From: Yponomeuta sedellus
Taxonomy: Eukaryota > Arthropoda > Insecta > Lepidoptera > Yponomeutidae
NCBI GenBank assembly: GCA_934045075.1
Contig: OW203729.1
Location: forward strand, 5,985,816-6,049,815
DNA length: 64,000 bases
Reading direction: 5' to 3'
The notes beneath the pieces were generated by a model. It was given only the letters and a program-made list of their open reading frames with translations. It was not told the DNA's origin and did no database searches. A program made the translations under genes and the position numbers. Of the stretch, positions 35,416 to 44,736 are shown piece after piece. Position 1 is the stretch's first letter, and every line of letters begins with the position of its first letter.

Positions 35416-35934
35416 TCGCTCAATTATTTAGGTATTATCATGTTTTTAAACCTTTTACGGCCTACAAGGACGAGACTGAACGTACTCGACATACATCTAC
35501 TTCCTTCTCTAATGTATTAGTCCAGTTCATCCAAAGTTTGTCGGGAAGAGATCACCTTTAGTGATAAGGCCGCCGTCTGTACTCTTAGGTTAAGAAATAT
35601 CTATGTAATTTCCATTTTTATGTCCAATAAAGTGTTCTCCATCTATTTATCTACTCAAATGTTTTTCTAGGTTCTGACAGGCTTTCGCTCATAGTGATCC
35701 CACCGCCCAACCTAGCAACAAATAAATTACTTTCATCTCATCCTATTCCAAAGCCGATGTTAACCCTGTATCTAATCTACAAAGGTTTCTATTAAAAGAT
35801 AATATTGCGTTGATGGATCGCAGAATAGCAAAACACCAATATTGTTGTTAAATAAAACAGCCTATGAAATACACCGCTCAGTTTGCCAATTTACTTTTAC
35901 TAAACATGTAAATTTTGCTGGGGGTCTTCCATTC

Positions 35935-36105
35935 TTCTTCTTCTTCAGGCTATATTATGTAGTCCACTGCTGGACATAGCCCTCCCCTAATGAGCGCCAT
36001 AGAGCCCTGTCTTCAGCTTGCCGCATCCAGCATCTGCCGGCAGTTTTTCGCAGATCGTCATCCCACCTGGTCGGAGGGCGTCCTACACTACCATAATTTT
36101 CCATT
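35935..36105 (-). pseudogene. LINE C-terminal fragment, second copy
   Basis: Nearly identical to 17411-17565: minus-strand GRPPTRWDDDLRKTAG ... DYVQQWTT, then a GAAGAAGAA tail. Truncated at the 5' side; dead. Confidence 0.7.
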
Positions 36106-36332
36106 AATCATATGAATTTTTTAGCATCTTATCAAACCCTTCATTCCCCCCCCGGTTTGACAATGTAGGGTTTGAGACTACCCCTCCCTCCCCTATACAA
36201 AATCACGTGTATTTTTGTTACAAAATATTTCAATGGTTTTTAGAATTATTAAATATTTAATTTTTATATTTTATAATTATTCGAATATTTTTAGAATTAT
36301 TTTAGAATCGTTATTAGAATTTATCTTTCAGG

Positions 36333-36668
36333 CGCTACGCGGCTCTAACTAGCGCCATCAATTCGAGAAGAATCGTAACTTTGTTTTATAATATGTTTTC
36401 TTTTCTAAAAAGTGAACATCTTAACAACTGTGACAACTGTTTTTAGAACCTACAGTCTAGAACCTAACATCAACCTAGGAGTTTAATCGATTTTCAGAGA
36501 GATGACGTCCTACTCATCGTGATCCGACGACGGACACTTTATTATGTTGTGGGACTTCTGCGATGATGGGCGCGGATGTGGCTCGCGAATGATGTTCACT
36601 TTTTCAAAAGTCGCGTTATAAAAGAAGCGATGATGTTTTGCCATTGATGGAGCTTGTTAGCACCGCCT
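36333..36668. mobile_element. MITE with GCGCTA-type ends, copy 2
   Basis: Diverged relative of 31891-32215. The left end contains CTAGCGCCATCAATTCGAG and AAAAAGTGAACATC. The right end contains GTTCACTTTTTCAAAAG and GCCATTGATGGAGCTTGTTAG. The inner block AGAACCTACAGTCTAGAACC corresponds to copy 1. Confidence 0.65.
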
Positions 36669-36789
36669 TAAGTTTCAGTATCTATATTATCTATTTAACA
36701 GAGTTAGGCACCATAAAGTTACAGGTGTTGAAATATCACCAATTATGATATTTCGTGATTTTTTGTGAAACCTCTCACTCCCTTTTGAG

Positions 36790-36910
36790 TCTCATCATCA
36801 TCACCATCAGCCCGGTAAACCCCACTGCTGGGTATAGGCCTCTTCATTTCCACGCCAACCAGCACGGTCTCGCGCTAGTCTCATCTACTGTTTGCCGGCT
36901 ACTTAACATA
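36790..36910 (-). repeat. Retroelement 3' tail fragment
   Basis: On the minus strand: AGGCCTATACCCAGCAGTGG, then GGGCTGATGGTGATGATGATGA. The same tail type is at 54651-54722 and, degraded, at 61297-61365. It is typical of LINE 3' ends with a (GAT)n tail. Confidence 0.6.
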
Positions 36911-37350
36911 GGTCATCTTATTTTGAGTCTCACGTGATTAAAATGTAAAATAAATGTATACTACATCTAATTTGAGGCCTATGACCGACTACGAGTAAAA
37001 TGCATTGCATCTGCGTGTGTTTTATTTATCAGATTAGCCTCACATTCGGTAGGTCTTGGGTTCCCATCCTAGCCAGTGTACCACTGACTTTGTTTTCTAC
37101 GTTACCGACGTTTGTGTATGTGTATTAGCAATATTAATTGAGAAATGTGAATGAAAACATCGAGAGGAAACCATCATTTTCAATTTACGTACCTTATCGC
37201 TTGATACGTACAATTTGGCTAAGTGCGGCCACACGCGAGCAAATACATAACCCTCCATTTCGGAGAGGGTAAGTCGGGTAAAAAATTAGGTTTTTTGTTG
37301 CGTATTAGAGGAAAAATATGATGCAGTGTTTTGTTAACCAATTGTTATAT

Positions 37351-37423
37351 TACACTATTTTTTATTTTTAATGCACTAACCCGTGCTAAGGAACAAATTT
37401 AAAAACCTATTTAGAGGCTAAAT
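37351..37423 (-). mobile_element. SINE family A tail fragment
   Basis: Minus-strand body and tail only (GCCTCTAAATAGG to AAAAATAAAAAATAG). No tRNA-like head. Confidence 0.65.
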
Positions 37424-37814
37424 TGTTATATTTCTAGTAAAACAATTTATTTAAATTGAACCGTGAACCCAAAAAATCTTAATAATTTGAAGTTTGGGAT
37501 AAAACTACGCGGCAACTACTTTTGGTTCATAATTAATTAAGTTCACGCTCGGATTATATTAAGAAGCGCTAAGTGCTCCCCTCATTTCGAGGAAGTGCTC
37601 ATTTAATTTAAGTTATTTATAACCGTCCCAGTGATTGAGAGTTCCATCGCGGAGCCTCTTAACAGCCCGTCACGTGGCGCTACTTAAGTAAGTCTTCGTG
37701 GACATATTATAAATTACACGATACGATGAAGAAACGAATAGGAACAAGAGTTTCTTTACTAACTACAAACGGCAGCATATTGACTTAGAAATTTTAGTTG
37801 TTCCTATTGAAGTA

Positions 37815-38165
37815 GATTCTATATCAACCCTGTATGTCTCCATTGCTAGGGCACGGGTCTCTTCCTGCGTCGCCGGAACGATAGGCCACACTCCAGTGCA
37901 GGGGTCATGCCAGGGTCGGTGGAGGATCGTGAGACTGTGGCGGGCCTTACTGTCAGAAGTTATCAAGCCGCCCATAAGTTCTCTGACGCTTAACGACTGC
38001 CATTATATGACAGCCGGCACTAACGGCTTAACGTGCCTTGCAAGGCACGGAAGCGCTCGGAAAAAATGCCACTAGCTGTAGTCACGGGACGGTCCAGTAC
38101 CTGACCGCGATTATTGCTTAACCCGAGTAATTGATTCTAATGGTCCAACTAGGCCACGAGCGGTA
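37815..38165 (-). repeat. Non-LTR retroelement fragments (family B and adjoining segment)
   Basis: Same order as 10925-11260: an inverted family B piece (GGGCACGGGTCTCTTCCTGC), then the segment with GACTGCCATTATATGACAGC and CACTAGCTGTAGTCACGGG. Here the two are contiguous and share a boundary with the 11-kb copy, so they may belong to one element. A shorter piece is at 42475-42600. Confidence 0.6.
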
Positions 38166-39039
38166 ATTAGCCCAAAAAAGAGGCGGGCCCGAAAAAAAGT
38201 AGCATTTTGCCTCCGGAATTCGTTGGGGGCACTAGAGACACATATCCAAAAATTTTAGTTCTCATAATTGTTTCCTAGAATCAATCCGATTTAAATCCCA
38301 AAACAGTATTTTTGTTTGATTAACAAGTAATTTTGAATAGAAAGAAATTTCCAAAAATGATCCGAAAATTATTCCGAAGCAAAATTTTATACTTAATTTA
38401 ATCGACTAGTTTAAAAACCTATTTAGAGGCTAAAAATTTCACCCATGCCGGGATTCGAACCCGCAACCTCTGGCTATCCGTACCAGCGCTCTACCAATTG
38501 AGCGACTCACGACATCAGTGAAATTTCGAACCTCTTTACAATATTATCTGTATTACGTACAGGCAGCGACATCTGACTTAAGCAAATTGCATTACTTACA
38601 GCCCCGACTACCAACTTTGCAGTTAGGTTTAACATCGGAACGATATCACTGTACCCACATGATTACACTATTTTTATTTTTAATGCACTAACCCGTGCTA
38701 AGGAACAAATTTAAAAACCTATTTAGAGGCTAAAAATTTCACCCATGCCGGGATTCGAACCCGCAACCTCTACCTCAACCTCACCGGCATGGGTGAAATT
38801 TTTAGCCTCTAAATAGGTTTTTAAATTTGTTCCTTAGCACGGGTTAGTGCATTAAAAATAAAAATAGTGTAATCATGTGGGTACAGTGATATCGTTCCGA
38901 TGTTAAACCTAACTGCAAAGTTGGTAGTCGGGGCTGTAAGTAATGCAATTTGCTTAACTCAGATGTCGCTGCCTGTACGTAATACAGATAATATTGTAAA
39001 GAGGTTCGAAATTTCACTGATGTCGTGAGTCGCCCATTG

Positions 39040-39076
39040 CACACTGGTTCCACGCCCTAAGAGTAGCGGTCATAGG
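39040..39076 (+). repeat. Transib 3' terminal inverted repeat (long-spacer end)
   Basis: Heptamer-like CACACTG at 39040-39046, a 21-base spacer, then GGTCATAGG at 39068-39076. The spacer contains GTTCC at the outer side and GTAGC next to the inner block. Confidence 0.85.
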
Positions 39077-39409
39077 GTTTCGCGATAATAATGACTGTCG
39101 TTGTCATAGCTGATTATTATTATTATGGTGTTTTGTAATACTTTAAGCCATAACACAATAAAAAAAAAACAAAATAATCTTAAAAAGCTTATTTTATTTA
39201 CAAAATTATGCATTTTTATTACACTTAAAAGAAGGTTTGCAACTTAATAACTATTAAACCTTACTATTTACATTTTATATTACAAATAAAGTAAATACTT
39301 AACTAACATCTAAGTACAAACACACAATTGGACAAAAAATATTATATTTACATAATAGGAGTTATGTAAAAAATAACATAAATACCTATCTTATTTTTTA
39401 CATTTTTTC

Positions 39410-41720
39410 CTAAACCGACAACAAATTTAATACTTCTTTTGATAGAATAGACTTCTTCTTCTGTGGTAACCTTCTTAAACTAGAAATATAAGGATCCGAA
39501 TTAAGGAGAAGTCTATGTATCAAGTCGGTGTTTGTGACAACCCGAGACATTTTCCTCGTGTTGTCACGCCTGAAGAGTTTGATTAATTTATTGCAAGATT
39601 CGGCGGCCTCTTCCGAAAGCTCACCTATTGACAATAATGCGTGTTCAATTACTTCCGACCCATGAATGAGGACCTTATGTACAGACGATGGCAAGTTGTA
39701 CCATGGATAGGTAGCAACAAGTTTACGTGCTGTTTCTAGAGAATACTCTTTAAAAGTGGCGTTATTAATTTTGTATCCCGACGAAAGACACTGCAGCAGA
39801 TTATGACATCTGTCAATAAGGATTTTATCTAATCCAGTAATTTCCGCTGAAACCGCTGAGTTAGAAAAAAACTTTCTGGCAGTGTTTCCGTCGTTAGATG
39901 TGCCACTTCCTCCACTTCGCGGTTTGTCGACTATTAGACCAAGTTTCTGCCTAAACTGTTGCTGCACATGTTGTTTTTTTTGTGCAAGAAGAGCTTTTTC
40001 GTCTGAAGAACGTACCTGCCATTTCTTTATGTCTAATCTATAAGAAACGTGAATTAAATATTCGAAGAATCGGATATACGAGTGAAGAGGAGATAGTCCA
40101 AATTGATAGGTACCACTATCTGCAGTTTTGCTCAGCGATTTATCAATGTCATTCATCTCTTTTGGAGTTGAACCACAAATATAACATCTACTACAAGATG
40201 TATCGCTCAGAGCACTGCACACTTTACCATCAACCATGGTTAATTGTAAAGAATGCTGCACTTTTATTTCATATTCACCGTGAGTGAAAGAAGTCGGTTG
40301 TAAACTATCAATTTTAGTCTTGAAATAAGCTTCTTCTTGCACAGAAAGGTCTTTGGATTCTTTGGCAAATTGGAATCGAATAGGCCTACAATACCTGGTG
40401 GAAGAAGGGCGCGGATTTTTCCAAACTATTTGATCTGGGTCGGAGGTATTGGACTTACAAACCAATTGAAGAGGACAATATGAAGTAACAAACATACTGC
40501 CATCATCATCGATACCAGAATCTCCAAAAATCTGTTTATATTCGCTGTGCCCCGTACTCCCATCGAAACCCCATTTTCCAATCAAAACAAATTCTTTATT
40601 AGGGTCAATATTATTCAAAACGGGTTTTTGGGATTCTAGTATCCGGCAAGCAGTATGATCTAACAATGATTGTAATTCTACTTCAGCAGATGATTCCGTG
40701 ATAAACTCTTGCGATGGATAGCACCGCTTCTTAGCTTCTAACACTTTTTGATAAGATGGTAATGCATTAGGTGATTTTGCATTAACGAAGTCTTTCACCA
40801 AAAGATACTGATGTTTAGTCAGTTTTGTCTCATTTATAAGAGACAAGACTTCGTCAGTGCTGAAATTTAAAGATGCAGCGGCGTTAGATAGACTAGAATC
40901 GTCCAACAAAGAATTTATCGCAGAACTGTCTACTTTACTTAACTCTGCAAGCCTGCGGCGTTTTGATCTCTTGCTACATTCCTCAAAGTCCTTCCTGTGC
41001 TGGTGCTGTTGGGTGCTTGTCGAAGCTTCTGCTGCTGGCCGTTGGGTGTTGTGGCTCCCTACTGTTGCACAAGTTGGCAGAACGCAAACTTCAATTTCGT
41101 TCAGCCAGTCTCCGTACTTAGAGACCATGCGAGAATGGTTGCGCGTGACTTGCTTCCAAATTGCTACCAATCTTGTACAAACTTTAGTAACTCTTTTTTC
41201 CAAGTCATCAGCAATGTAATTCTCAACATCAGGCAGCAATTGTATTAGGTCTCGAAAAACTCGATGCCAACGCTCCAGTTCAGATTTGCTGTCTTTAATA
41301 GACAGCCAAGTATCTAGTACAAGCATTCTTTTGAAAGAACACTTAATACTAGTACCTAAAACAAAATAAAAATACGTTAAAAGCGGATCAAAATAGATAC
41401 ATGTTTCGTAGCAAGTGCTACGCGCCTGCTACGCGTTCAGGCGCGCGGCGTAGCACCTGGCTGCACCTTACAGACGCAGCATGACGCAGCTAAATTTGGA
41501 GAGGCCTAGTAGTAGACATTGTAACCCATATTTCTATACCAAATTGAATGGTACAAGTAGGTACAAACATAAGTAAAAGCTTCAACGTAAAAAATATACA
41601 GACATAAATACATAAAAAATGCCACGTTGGCGTAGCACTCTATTTAAAAAAAAAATGTAGAAGGAAAAGGCAAAATAGTAAAGTAAATTAATAATACATA
41701 CCTGTGACTTCAAATTCCAT
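39410..41720 (-). CDS. Transib transposase (RAG1-core-like), two exons, intact
   Basis: DDE-type cut-and-paste transposase of the family from which RAG1 derives. The main exon 41355-39410 contains 638 codons from its first ATG (41326). A small upstream exon 41720-41702 joins in phase 1 across a GT-AG intron and adds 16 residues, MEFEVTGTSIKCSFKR. Numbered from the 638-residue ATG: first catalytic Asp D255 in KWGFDGSTGH; second Asp D366 in MVDGKVCSAL; zinc ligands C381/C384 (CYIC) and H550/H555 (HKVLIH); catalytic Glu E576 in SEEAAESCNKL. Each has a counterpart in the RAG1 core (D600, D708, C727/C730, H937/H942, E962), in the same order. Residues 100-130 are Gln/His- and Lys/Arg-rich, and may bind DNA or localise to the nucleus. 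The RAG1 RING and nonamer-binding domains are not recognised. Confidence 0.92.
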
Positions 41721-41956
41721 TGTAAAATAGCAGGTCACAGACAAGTTGGAACTTAAACACACGCGTCGCGTCTTGGGCTAATTAAAGCACTTGGTGATAA
41801 CAGGTTGATGACTAATTACTTGTGTTCACTTCGGATGCCGAAAAAGGAATGTTGGGAACAATAGATTGCGAAACCTTTTATACCCTCAGGTAGTATGACA
41901 ATTAGTGGGTAACTGAGCCAGATATCATGGCTTAGCTCAGTCATTGCCATCCGAGT

Positions 41957-41983
41957 CCTATGACCTACTACGGTACCACCGTG
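41957..41983 (-). repeat. Transib 5' terminal inverted repeat (short-spacer end)
   Basis: Read inward on the minus strand: CACGGTG (41983-41977), the 11-base spacer GTACCGTAGTA, then GGTCATAGG (41965-41957). It is the same set of blocks as the other end but about one helical turn closer together. Confidence 0.85.
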
Positions 41984-42929
41984 CATTGGCTCAATTGGTA
42001 GAGCGCTGGTACGGATAGCCAGAGGTTGCGGGTTCGAATCCCGGCATGGGTGAAATTTTTAGCCTCTAAATAGGTTTTTAAATTTGTTCCTTAGCACGGG
42101 TTAGTGCATTAAAAATAAAAATAGGTTAATCGACTAGGCTAATTGGCATACGTTTTACATGCGTATCGCAACTTAACAAAGAAATATTTAAACACAAATT
42201 CTTCATCGTCAATAACGAACATCGGAAATAGATTTTGGAGCGCTTTTTCGTAAAGTATTAGGTTCTTAGTGCATTCAGCAACTAATGAATGTTGATGAAG
42301 CGAAAGAGGTTTGTTAAGATTGAGGTAAGCGGCGAAGCCTGGTTTTTTAGTCGGTTAAGTATAATGTAGTTGAAAAAAACATCGGTTTTCGGCAAGTTTT
42401 CAGTGAATTGTTACATGCATCAGGGAATTGAAGCTTGGTACTAATAAGGCACCGATCAATGGAACAAGCATGGCTTAACGACTGCCATTACATGACAGCC
42501 GGCACCAACGGCTTAACGTGCCTTGCGAAGCACGGAAGCACGCGCCTGTTATTGCTTAACTTAAGTGATTGATTCCAATCACTCGGTTCGACTGATTGGA
42601 ATCAATCGTAACTCAATGGAATACATCTTTGGAATTTGATCGAACGTCACTTCAGGTGTTCCTATAGGTACTCAGTTTCGCACGCAGGTATCGCAACGAC
42701 GAACTTTTGATAGGCCACAGTTGTCTAACTTATCAAACTCGCTCTTTTGCTAGCTACAGAAAAGTTACCAATTTTATTACCTCTACTAGCAATGGTTTGT
42801 CGCGCAAGTTAAATTACTTTTCTTTGAGACTCACATCGGTCGTGAAATATTGCGATATATCTATATTTACACGCGGGTGACGGCAAAGAAATTTAAGTAA
42901 ACTAATAAATATCTACATGATTATATTCT

Positions 42930-42984
42930 TTTTATTGCACTAACCCGTGTCCCGTTGTCCTTAGCACGGGTTAGTGCAATAAAA
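42930..42984. repeat. Short palindrome of SINE family A tail sequence
   Basis: TTTTATTGCACTAACCCGTG (42930-42949) and its complement at 42965-42984 enclose a 15-base loop. A fragment of the family A 5' body (GTGGGTACAGCGATATC) follows at 43014. The retroelement piece 42475-42600 lies just upstream; the rest of 42138-42930 has no recognised gene. Confidence 0.75.
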
Positions 42985-43047
42985 ATAATATTTATCCACT
43001 TGATTATAATCAAGTGGGTACAGCGATATCTTTCCGATGTGGCGATG

Positions 43048-43178
43048 AGACGGCCTCGGTGGCGCAGCGGTTTGGCACGCTGCTGACTGTAAAACCGAAG
43101 GTCTCGGGTTCGATCCCCGGTCGGGTCAAACTAGGAAACGAACTTTTCTAGTTTGTCTGGGGTGTTGGATGTTATGTA
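43048..43178 (+). mobile_element. SINE family E, 5' half, interrupted by the BEL element
   Basis: tRNA-like head (CCTCGGTGGCGCAGCGGTTT, T-arm GGTCTCGGGTTCGATCCCCG), then GAACTTTTCTAGTTTGTCTG. It stops at GTTATGTA. The other half begins at 49422. The complete copy at 34325-34585 shows the uninterrupted order. Confidence 0.85.
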
Positions 43179-43383
43179 TGTAGGAAATAAAATGCTGGTA
43201 TATTTTAAGAGCGTGGACTGTATTTTAAAATAAAAATGAAAAAGGTACAACCGACCGGCACGAATGCAAAAAGGGCAAGAACATTGCCATACACAAAAAA
43301 TAAGATGACAATTCTAAATGTTGCTATAATTAAACATGTAATAAATTACTATTTTCTCATATGTTGAAATAGTTTTTCTAACA
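43179..43383 (-). repeat. BEL/Pao 3' LTR
   Basis: 205 bp; plus-strand ends TGTAGGAAATAAAATGC and TTTTTCTAACA. It differs from the other LTR only near its plus-strand start (GG/GT and CTGG/CTGA). Confidence 0.92.
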
Positions 43384-43632
43384 TAGTTGGGCCGGGGCCA
43401 GAGTAAAGAGATTAAATATTTCTCAGATTAACATTTGCCAGAAAATGTTATATTTTAAATAAAATGTAAAACTAAAATGATACAGTTCACTAGTACTAAT
43501 AATTAATTACAGAATAAACGTGGAGTTTCTTTGTTAACTTCTTCTCTACATGAACCATTAATTGTGAAACTAACAGATATGATTTTCAATAAGTAGATAA
43601 GCCTTTTGCTTCTATACTTTATAAAAAAATAT

Positions 43633-44736
43633 TTAACTTTCATTAATTGGCAGGGGACTCAATTTTCTATAAGATCTTAAATACATTTTATTGTTAGGAA
43701 GCTTTATTTCAGCCACCCTCACATTGCCATCTGGGCCGGGCATTGTCTTTGTAATCCTAGCCATGGGCCAAGTTAAAGGAGCAGTGTTATCACTACGTAC
43801 AATGACCAGATCACCAACTTTTAAATTAGGATGTATATTGTGCCACTTTGGCCTATTTTGTAATTGTGTGAGATAATCCCCAGACCAGGTTTTCCAAAAA
43901 TCTTGTTTTATTTTTGTTAGAATATTCCAAAATTTTAATCTATTAATAGATTTATGTGACAAATCTATTTCTGGATAACTTGTCATAGCTGCCCCTATGA
44001 GAAAATGACCAGGGGTTAAATATTGAAAATCTGAAATATCAGAGCTCATGGGAAGTAAAGGCCGGGAGTTTAAGACCGCTTCAATTTCGGTAATTACTGT
44101 GTATAAGCCATCAAATGTTAAACTTATGTTTCCAACAATTCTTTTGAAATGAGATTTAAAAGATTTTACCCCAGCTTCCCATAAGCCCCCAAATTCCGGC
44201 GAATAGCTAGGAATGAATTTAAATTGTACGCCTTTACTAAGACAATAACATTCAATAGTGTCTTTATGACTTTTTGAATTGAACAATTTGTAGAGCTCAT
44301 TAAGTACATTTGCAGCCCCTTTGAAAGTTTTAGCATTATCACAAAAAATTGTGTTAGGTAAACCCCTACGAGCAACAAAGCGTTTCAGGCATGCCAGGAA
44401 GGCTTGAGTGGTCAGGTCACTGACCAGCTCCATGTGGATTGCCTTGGTAGCGAAGCAAACAAATAGTGCTACATAGCCTTTGGTGATAATTGGTTTTCTC
44501 AGCCTTGAAACCTTTATATTGAATGGACCACAGAAATCCACGCCTACCACATTAAAAGGTTTAGCAACTGTGATTCTTTCAGATGGTAGAGAGCCCATGA
44601 GCTGCTTTGAAGCCGCAGCCTTCATGCGGAAACACTTAACACATTTATTGACCACTTTCTTGACTTCACGTATAGCGCTTATTAGCCAAAATTTCTGAGA
44701 AAGGGAGCTCAATAGCAACTTTGCCCCTGCATGCAA
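43633..44736 (-). pseudogene. BEL/Pao integrase core, displaced by a frameshift
   Basis: 367-residue frame overlapping the end of Gag-Pol by 28 bases, in another frame. Cysteines C32 and C35 complete the integrase zinc finger. The catalytic residues are Asp 67 (VGVDFCG), Asp 133 (FCDNAKTF) and Glu 187 (GGLWEAG), and a C-terminal domain (NLKVGDLVIVRSDN) follows. The first ATG does not look like a natural start, since homologous sequence continues upstream of it. BEL elements normally encode one continuous polyprotein, so this is read as a one-base indel rather than programmed frameshifting. The stretch 43384-43632 is AT-rich and non-coding. Confidence 0.85.

Larger units (their letters stand above)
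39040..41983 (-). mobile_element. Transib transposon, apparently intact, 2,944 bp
   Basis: Flanked by a 5-bp direct duplication CATTG (39035-39039 and 41984-41988), the length known for Transib. The ends read CACACTG (39040, plus) and CACGGTG (41983, minus), resembling the V(D)J heptamer. They share GGT(A/T)CC and GGTCATAGG further in. The host sequence across the empty site is recovered from other SINE family A copies (GCCCATTAGCTCAGTTGG). It encodes a RAG1-like transposase without stops or frameshifts. No RAG2-like gene is present. Whether it is mobile today cannot be told from sequence. Confidence 0.93.
38398..42137. mobile_element. Palindromic SINE family A insertion with 12-bp target duplication, split by Transib
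   Basis: TTAATCGACTAG occurs at 38398-38409 and 42126-42137. Between them the minus-oriented arm 38410-38751 is complementary to the plus-oriented arm 38784-39039, which continues at 41989-42082. The loop is about 32 bases. The second arm is interrupted by the Transib element and its CATTG duplication. Removing it leaves an inverted repeat with arms of about 340 bp. Each arm holds more than one SINE body joined tail to head (AATAGTGTAATCATGTGGG). Confidence 0.85.

Noticed and set aside
39040..41983. Host-domesticated RAG1-like gene
   Set aside because: Intact terminal repeats and a target duplication inside a SINE indicate a mobile element, not a fixed host gene.
41985..42060. Possible tRNA gene (GGCTCAATTGGTAGAGCGC ... 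T-arm)
   Set aside because: The loop lacks T33, the acceptor stem is missing, and the same head plus body recurs at least five times. SINE family A.
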